Part shown: positions 5,061 to 8,198 of the stretch, piece by piece
Layout: every line of letters starts with the position of its first letter
How positions within the stretch are numbered: position 1 is the stretch's first letter
Assembly (NCBI GenBank): GCA_900313345.1
Contig: OMQW01000023.1
Coordinates: 1 to 8,198 of the forward strand
Origin: an uncultured Eubacteriales bacterium
GTDB lineage: Bacteria > Bacillota_I > Bacilli_A > RF39 > UBA660
Length of the DNA stretch: 8,198 nt
Reading direction: 5' to 3'
Notes under the pieces: generated by a model
Told to the model about the DNA's origin: nothing
Seen by the model: only the letters and a program-made list of their open reading frames with translations
Database searches by the model: none
Made by a program: the position numbers and the translations under genes

Positions 5061-6368
5061 ATGTTAAAAACAGTAGCATTAGTAGGTCGTCCAAACGTAG
5101 GTAAGTCTACTCTCTTTAATAAAATAGCAGGAAAAAACATTTCTATTACAGAAGATATGCCTGGTATTACAAGAGATAGAATATATGAAACAGTTAATTA
5201 TAACAACTATAGATTTAATCTTATTGATACTGGAGGAATAGACTCAGAAAAAATAGCATTTAATGCATCAATTAAAATGCAAGCAGAACTAGCAATAGAT
5301 GAAGCTGACTTAGTAGTATTTATAGTTGATGGAAAAGAAGGCCTAACAAGTAATGATTTATTAGTAAAAGATATTTTAAAACATTCAAAAAAGCGTATAA
5401 TAGTAGCAATTAATAAAGTAGATAATAAAGAAGCACAAAATAATATATATGATTTTTATGAATTAGGCTTTGATGAATATATTCCAATAAGTGCAATTCA
5501 TAATACAGGATATGTAGACTTATTAGATGCAATTACAAGAGATTTTACAAAACGTGAAGATGAAGTAATAGATACAAGAACAAAAATATCAATAATAGGA
5601 AGACCTAATGTAGGTAAAAGTTCTTTAATGAATGCTTTATTAAATGAAGAAAGATCGCTAGTTTCAAATGTAGCAGGTACTACAAGAGATTCAATAGATA
5701 GTGTTTTAAGATATAATAAAGAAGATTTTGTAATAATAGACACTGCAGGAATGCGTAAAAAAGGTAAAATCTATGAAAATGTAGAAAAATATAGTTTAAT
5801 GCGTTCAATGAAAGCAATAGATAGATCAGATATTTGTATACTAGTTATTAATGCAGAAGAAGGTATTAAAGAACATGATAAACATATAGCAGGCTATGCT
5901 ATAGATTCTGGTAAAGGATTAATAATAGTAGTAAATAAATGGGATACAGTAAAAAATACAACTATTGGAGAATATCAAAAATTAATAAAAACAGAGTTCC
6001 AATTTGCAACATATGCAAAAGTAGTATTTTTATCAGCACTAACTAAAAAACGTATTGAAACACTTATGCCAGAAGTAGTAAAAGTAAGAGAAAACATAGA
6101 TAGAGATATAAAAACATCTCTATTAAATGGAGTTATTAATGATGCATATATGTTAAATATACCACCTAGTTATAAAGGTAAAAGATTAAAGATATACTTT
6201 GTAAGTGAAACAGGTAAAAAACCACCTAAATTTACATTTAGAGTAAATGATAAAGGTTTAGTTCACTTCTCATATAAAAGATACTTAGAAAATAAATTAA
6301 GAGAAAACTTTGAATTAGAAGGAACACCAATTATTCTTCAATTCAAAAATAAAGGTGATGAAGAATAA
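5061..6368 (+). CDS. der: Der (EngA), double-domain ribosome-assembly GTPase
   Basis: Der is an essential GTPase needed to mature the 50S ribosomal subunit. The 435 residues match the family (436 in B. subtilis). The first G domain has P-loop GRPNVGKST (9-17), DTGG (56-59) and NKVD (118-121). The second has GRPNVGKSS (180-188), DTAG (227-230) and NKWD (292-295). GITRDR and GTTRDS are the switch I segments. The KH-like C-terminal domain runs from about 352 (LLNGVINDAYMLNIPPSYKGKRLKI) to ENFELEGTPIILQFK. The start at 5061 is chosen over 5028 because it matches the family N-terminus (MLKTVALVGRPNVGK), follows AGAGGTGAT and lies downstream of the promoter. The stop shares a base with the next ATG (TAATG). 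In B. subtilis der is also near spoIVA, but gpsA, its usual follower, is absent here. Confidence 0.97.
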   Translation: MLKTVALVGRPNVGKSTLFNKIAGKNISITEDMPGITRDRIYETVNYNNYRFNLIDTGGIDSEKIAFNASIKMQAELAIDEADLVVFIVDGKEGLTSNDLLVKDILKHSKKRIIVAINKVDNKEAQNNIYDFYELGFDEYIPISAIHNTGYVDLLDAITRDFTKREDEVIDTRTKISIIGRPNVGKSSLMNALLNEERSLVSNVAGTTRDSIDSVLRYNKEDFVIIDTAGMRKKGKIYENVEKYSLMRSMKAIDRSDICILVINAEEGIKEHDKHIAGYAIDSGKGLIIVVNKWDTVKNTTIGEYQKLIKTEFQFATYAKVVFLSALTKKRIETLMPEVVKVRENIDRDIKTSLLNGVINDAYMLNIPPSYKGKRLKIYFVSETGKKPPKFTFRVNDKGLVHFSYKRYLENKLRENFELEGTPIILQFKNKGDEE

Positions 6369-6544
6369 TGTTCCTATTTAGAAGTAAAAAAAGTATAGAA
6401 AAAGAACTAGAAGGCTTAAAAAAAGCTTATGAAATGTTAGATAAAAGATATAAAGAAAAAACCATATCATTAGAAGAATTTACAAAAAAATGTGAAGAAT
6501 TAAGTAATAAAATTAATTCTTTAGAAAAAAAGTTAAATAAATAA
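6368..6544 (+). CDS. SHOCT-like small coiled-coil protein coupled to der
   Basis: This 58-residue protein starts on the last base of the der stop (TAATG) and ends TAA at 6542-6544. The N-terminus MFLFRSKKS is short and hydrophobic/basic. The rest is one long charged helix with a break at KTISLEEF: LKKAYEMLDKRYKEKTISLEEFTKKCEELSNKINSLEKKL. That layout, helix, short I-S/T-x-E-E-F turn, then helix, resembles the SHOCT domain, a short C-terminal oligomerisation module; similarity is by pattern only. No separate ribosome site is obvious, so it should be translated by re-initiation after der, at a level tied to it. It may be a der partner or simply a hitchhiker. Its codon use matches its neighbours, supporting a real gene. 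Confidence 0.6.
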   Translation: MFLFRSKKSIEKELEGLKKAYEMLDKRYKEKTISLEEFTKKCEELSNKINSLEKKLNK

Positions 6545-6549
6545 AAATA

Positions 6550-6582
6550 AAACATATAATCTACTAGGAGGATTATATGTTT
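6550..6582 (+). promoter_or_regulatory. Perfect inverted repeat enclosing the spoVIF ribosome site and start codon
   Basis: AAACATATAATC (6550-6561) pairs perfectly with GATTATATGTTT (6571-6582) around the 9-base loop TACTAGGAG. The ribosome site AGGAGG lies in the loop and its edge, and the ATG (6577-6579) is inside the right arm. In a transcript coming from der the start codon would be paired. A transcript starting near 6567 from the -10 in the left arm would lack that arm and be free. Confidence 0.6.
6553..6560 (+). promoter_or_regulatory. Candidate mother-cell (SigE/SigK-like) -10 of spoVIF
   Basis: CATATAAT differs by one base from the SigE -10 consensus CATACAAT and also fits the CATA start of SigK sites. 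It contains TATAAT, so SigA recognition is possible too. The upstream GTTAAATA (6532-6539, 13-base spacing) is only a partial SigE -35. The predicted start near 6567 leaves about 10 leader bases. Confidence 0.35.
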
Positions 6583-6816
6583 AAAGATAACTTCTTTAAA
6601 AAAGTAGAAGATAAAACAAAAGTAAAAAAAGAAACTATTATGAGTCTTGCAAATAAATTACAAAAATCTAATATGAAAGATGAAAATACGTTAAGAGATG
6701 TAATAAGTGAAATAAGTAAAATAACTGGGAAAACAGTTACAAAAGAAAAAGAAGATAAGATAATTAATAGTATAATAAAAGATAAAGTTCCAAAAAACAT
6801 TGATAAAATGTTTTAA
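6577..6816 (+). CDS. spoVIF: Stage VI sporulation protein F (SpoVIF) homologue
   Basis: In Bacillus SpoVIF (YjcC) acts in the mother cell in spore-coat assembly and spore resistance. This 79-residue protein follows the family pattern throughout: FFKKVEDKTKVKKETIMSLANKLQKSNMKDENTLRDVISEISKITGKTVTKEKEDKIINSIIKDKVPKNIDKM. It recalls the Bacillus form, which begins with NFFKNIEKKTGV and has a KDEETVR segment, a KPVSKEQEDKIV segment and a C-terminal VPK. It is helical and soluble with no signal. AGGAGG ends 5 bases before the ATG. It follows the SHOCT-like gene by 32 bases and may be reached by der read-through, but a hairpin and a CATA-type -10 at the start suggest separate control. Two sporulation genes within 1.2 kb support a spore-forming host. 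Confidence 0.85.
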   Translation: MFKDNFFKKVEDKTKVKKETIMSLANKLQKSNMKDENTLRDVISEISKITGKTVTKEKEDKIINSIIKDKVPKNIDKMF

Positions 6817-6830
6817 CTTTATCTTTTTTT
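6777..6830 (+). terminator. Nested long hairpin terminator between convergent spoVIF and unknown gene
   Basis: AAAAGATAAAGTT (6777-6789) pairs with AACTTTATCTTTT (6815-6827), 13 bp. Inside it AAAACATT (6794-6801) pairs with AATGTTTT (6807-6814), 8 bp, with only a CCAA bulge between. Seven T's follow on the plus strand (6824-6830). The structure covers the last 13 codons and stop of spoVIF and the stop of the opposite gene, so it probably ends transcription from spoVIF and may work weakly for the other gene. Confidence 0.65.
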
Positions 6831-7646
6831 TATTCCATATTTTACAATTTTAGAAGAAGTAACATAATCAGAAAACTCCTTATTAATAAGCGTTAACCCA
6901 GCAAGAAACTCATAATTAGAAAGCCATTCCTTTTGCAATACCTCATCTTTAGGATTAAATTTAGTAAAATTATTATCTTTATAATTAAAATTATCATCAT
7001 GAGCAAATAATTCATCATATATTCTAGAAACATTATAATGTTCATTTAATTTTTTTATATAAAGTAATCCATTATTATAATCACTTCTAAAATCTAAACT
7101 AGTATTATGAAATGATTTAGGAATTAAATCTTTATCATTAATAATAGCAAAGTACGAAAGTTCTTTGGAATTTCTTATATTATCATCAAATGCACTAAAA
7201 TATTTTCCATTAATTAGACAAGTGATTAAAGCAAAAGAAGAATCATTTCTTAAATAATTAGAAGAAACATTTTTAAAATTCTTTAATACATATCCAGAAT
7301 TAACTGAAAATCCAAGTATTTCTTTAACATCATATTCTTTAGATAATTCAGCACAAATCATTAATTTAAGAAATACATTTCTTTCAAGTTCAATACTGTA
7401 TTCAGGAACAATAAATTTATAAAAAACTTCCCTACCACAAGTCTCACTAACTTTTTGAAAAAGATAATTTCTATCAAATAATCTATTTATATAAATAAGT
7501 TCTTGTTTAGAAAGTCTTAATAAATCAACGTCTTTAAAAGCTTTTATAATCGTTCTATTAGTCGGGAAAAACTTAGATTCCATATTATATTCATTATTAT
7601 TTAATTTATTAATTGTATAATTTTTAAAAGTATCATATAAATCCAT
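6819..7646 (-). CDS. Unknown soluble protein located between spoVIF and spoIVA
   Basis: I do not recognise this 275-residue protein. It has no signal peptide, no membrane segment and no visible nucleotide-binding or catalytic motif. It looks like a mixed alpha/beta cytosolic protein, rich in Asn, Lys, Asp and Tyr. Three cysteines (C70, C98, C143) are scattered without a metal-site pattern. Recognisable stretches are LLRLSKQELIYINRLFDRNY (42-61), FYKFIVPEYSIELERNVFLKLMICAEL (75-101) and EWLSNYEFLAGLTLINKEFSDYV (240-262). GGAGGGAT lies 5 bases before the ATG and a near-consensus SigA promoter precedes it, so it is probably expressed in growing cells. It diverges from spoIVA and converges on spoVIF. 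The position hints at a sporulation link but does not prove one; the SigA promoter argues against mother-cell-only expression. Confidence 0.75.
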   Translation of the reverse strand: MDLYDTFKNYTINKLNNNEYNMESKFFPTNRTIIKAFKDVDLLRLSKQELIYINRLFDRNYLFQKVSETCGREVFYKFIVPEYSIELERNVFLKLMICAELSKEYDVKEILGFSVNSGYVLKNFKNVSSNYLRNDSSFALITCLINGKYFSAFDDNIRNSKELSYFAIINDKDLIPKSFHNTSLDFRSDYNNGLLYIKKLNEHYNVSRIYDELFAHDDNFNYKDNNFTKFNPKDEVLQKEWLSNYEFLAGLTLINKEFSDYVTSSKIVKYGIKKR

Positions 7647-7666
7647 AATTATCCCTCCAGTCTCGT

Positions 7667-7695
7667 ATTATAAATATTTTTTAAATACTAGTCAA
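7667..7695 (-). promoter_or_regulatory. SigA promoter of the unknown gene
   Basis: The minus strand reads TTGACT, exactly 17 bases, then TATAAT: 5/6 and 6/6 of consensus with ideal spacing, the best housekeeping promoter in the window. The predicted leader is about 14 bases. Confidence 0.65.
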
Positions 7696-7701
7696 TAAAA
7701 A

Positions 7702-7731
7702 GTTATTTTATTTAAAACTATTACATAATAT
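7702..7731 (+). promoter_or_regulatory. Candidate SigE-type promoter of spoIVA
   Basis: GTTATTTT, 14 bases, then CATAATAT match the SigE pattern (about GTCATATT, 14, CATACAAT) at 6/8 and 6/8. spoIVA is a SigE gene in Bacillus. The predicted start near 7738 precedes the AAGGAGAT ribosome site. The region is highly AT-rich, so chance matches are possible. Confidence 0.4.
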
Positions 7732-7751
7732 TTTATAGAAGGAGATATAAA

Positions 7752-8198
7752 ATGGATAAATTTGAAATAATAAAAAGCATAGCAGAAAGGTCAAATGGCG
7801 ATATTTATCTAGGTGTAGTTGGAGCAGTTAGAACAGGTAAAAGTACTTTTATTAAAAAAGTAGTAGAAAACTTAATAATTCCAAATATTGATGATGTCTA
7901 TGAAAAGAAAAGATTATTAGATGAAATACCACAATCCGCTCAAGGTAAAATGATTATGACAACAGAACCAAAATTTGTCCCATCAAAAGCATCTACTATC
8001 AATATTGATAATTTTACATGTAATGTAAGATTAATAGATTGTGTAGGATATATGATAGATAATGCTGAAGGAGTTAAAGATGAAAATGGTCCTAGAATGG
8101 TAAAAACTCCTTGGTATGAAGAAGAAATACCTTTTGTAGAAGCTGCAGAAATAGGAACAGAAAAAGTAATAAAAGATCATTCTAGTATTGGTATAGTA
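7752..8198 (+). CDS. spoIVA: SpoIVA, spore-coat morphogenetic ATPase (3' end outside window)
   Basis: SpoIVA polymerises irreversibly, driven by ATP hydrolysis, on the outer forespore membrane to form the basement layer of the spore coat. The visible 149 residues are the N-terminal part of the P-loop ATPase domain. Walker A is GAVRTGKST (24-32, K30). IPQSAQGKMIMTTEPKFVPSKA (59-80) holds the TT pair of the sensor region, and LIDCVGY (94-100, D96) is Walker B. ENGPRMVKTPWYEEEIPFVEAAEIGTEKVI (111-140) is highly characteristic of SpoIVA. The start is set by AAGGAGAT 7 bases before the ATG. All key residues seen are intact, and the frame runs open to the window edge. It is divergent from the unknown gene at 6819-7646. 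In B. subtilis it sits between der and hbs, and both are within 4 kb here. Confidence 0.95.
   Translation, partial: MDKFEIIKSIAERSNGDIYLGVVGAVRTGKSTFIKKVVENLIIPNIDDVYEKKRLLDEIPQSAQGKMIMTTEPKFVPSKASTINIDNFTCNVRLIDCVGYMIDNAEGVKDENGPRMVKTPWYEEEIPFVEAAEIGTEKVIKDHSSIGIV

Noticed and set aside
5498..5743. Minus-strand frame inside der
   Set aside because: It is antisense to the second P-loop of der and has no independent signals.
6368..6576. der to spoVIF stretch as an empty intergenic region
   Set aside because: It holds a complete small gene with coupling to der, leaving only 32 non-coding bases.
6573..6800. Minus-strand hydrophobic frame opposite spoVIF
   Set aside because: Its Phe/Leu/Ile-rich translation is the complement of the Lys/Glu-rich spoVIF, which matches a known family.
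1..8198. CRISPR array, tRNA, rRNA or riboswitch
   Set aside because: No spaced direct repeats, no cloverleaf with a TTC arm and no known riboswitch core was found by eye. All intergenic gaps are about 105 bases or shorter.

Overview
The window looks like chromosomal DNA of a very AT-rich, low-GC, spore-forming relative of the Bacilli (Firmicutes), perhaps an uncultured gut lineage; the exact taxon cannot be told from sequence alone. Evidence: coding sequence is about a quarter G+C by eye. Intrinsic terminators and AGAGGTG/GGAGG ribosome sites are everywhere. The genes dnaD, nth, cca, der, HU, spoVIF and spoIVA are firmicute in type. The standard code is used: Trp is TGG and no domain gene contains an in-frame TGA.

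Left edge (1-262): the 3' end of an IS3-family insertion sequence, with the last part of its DDE transposase, a hairpin and the right terminal repeat. The outermost three bases of the IS supply the TGA stop of the neighbouring leftward gene.

Leftward block (260-3886), read from right to left: HU; a secreted TasA/camelysin-like protein; then a tight cluster of cca (tRNA CCA end), dnaD (replication restart/initiation), nth (base-excision repair) and an unknown acidic membrane-anchored protein. HU and the exported protein each end in an intrinsic terminator, and cca to the last gene can be one transcript. The order cca...dnaD-nth is also found in Bacillus subtilis.

Middle (3992-5060): two overlapping genes for small multi-pass membrane proteins of unknown function are transcribed leftward and closed by a strong terminator. 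Their promoter is back-to-back with that of der, and the two -35 elements share bases.

Rightward block (5061-6816): der (ribosome-assembly GTPase), a translationally coupled 58-residue SHOCT-like coiled-coil protein, and spoVIF. The spoVIF start codon lies in a perfect 12-bp inverted repeat. A 21-bp nested hairpin ends this block and faces a convergent unknown gene (6819-7646).

Right edge (7752-8198): the first 149 codons of spoIVA, the spore-coat morphogenetic ATPase, divergent from the unknown gene. In B. subtilis der, spoIVA and hbs (HU) also sit close together, so this is a rearranged version of a conserved neighbourhood.

Most of the window is core genome. No dramatic new system is evident. 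The parts most worth attention are the spoVIF initiation hairpin, the unknown gene between two sporulation genes, the two-gene membrane cassette, and the repeated use of extended -10 promoters with very short leaders.
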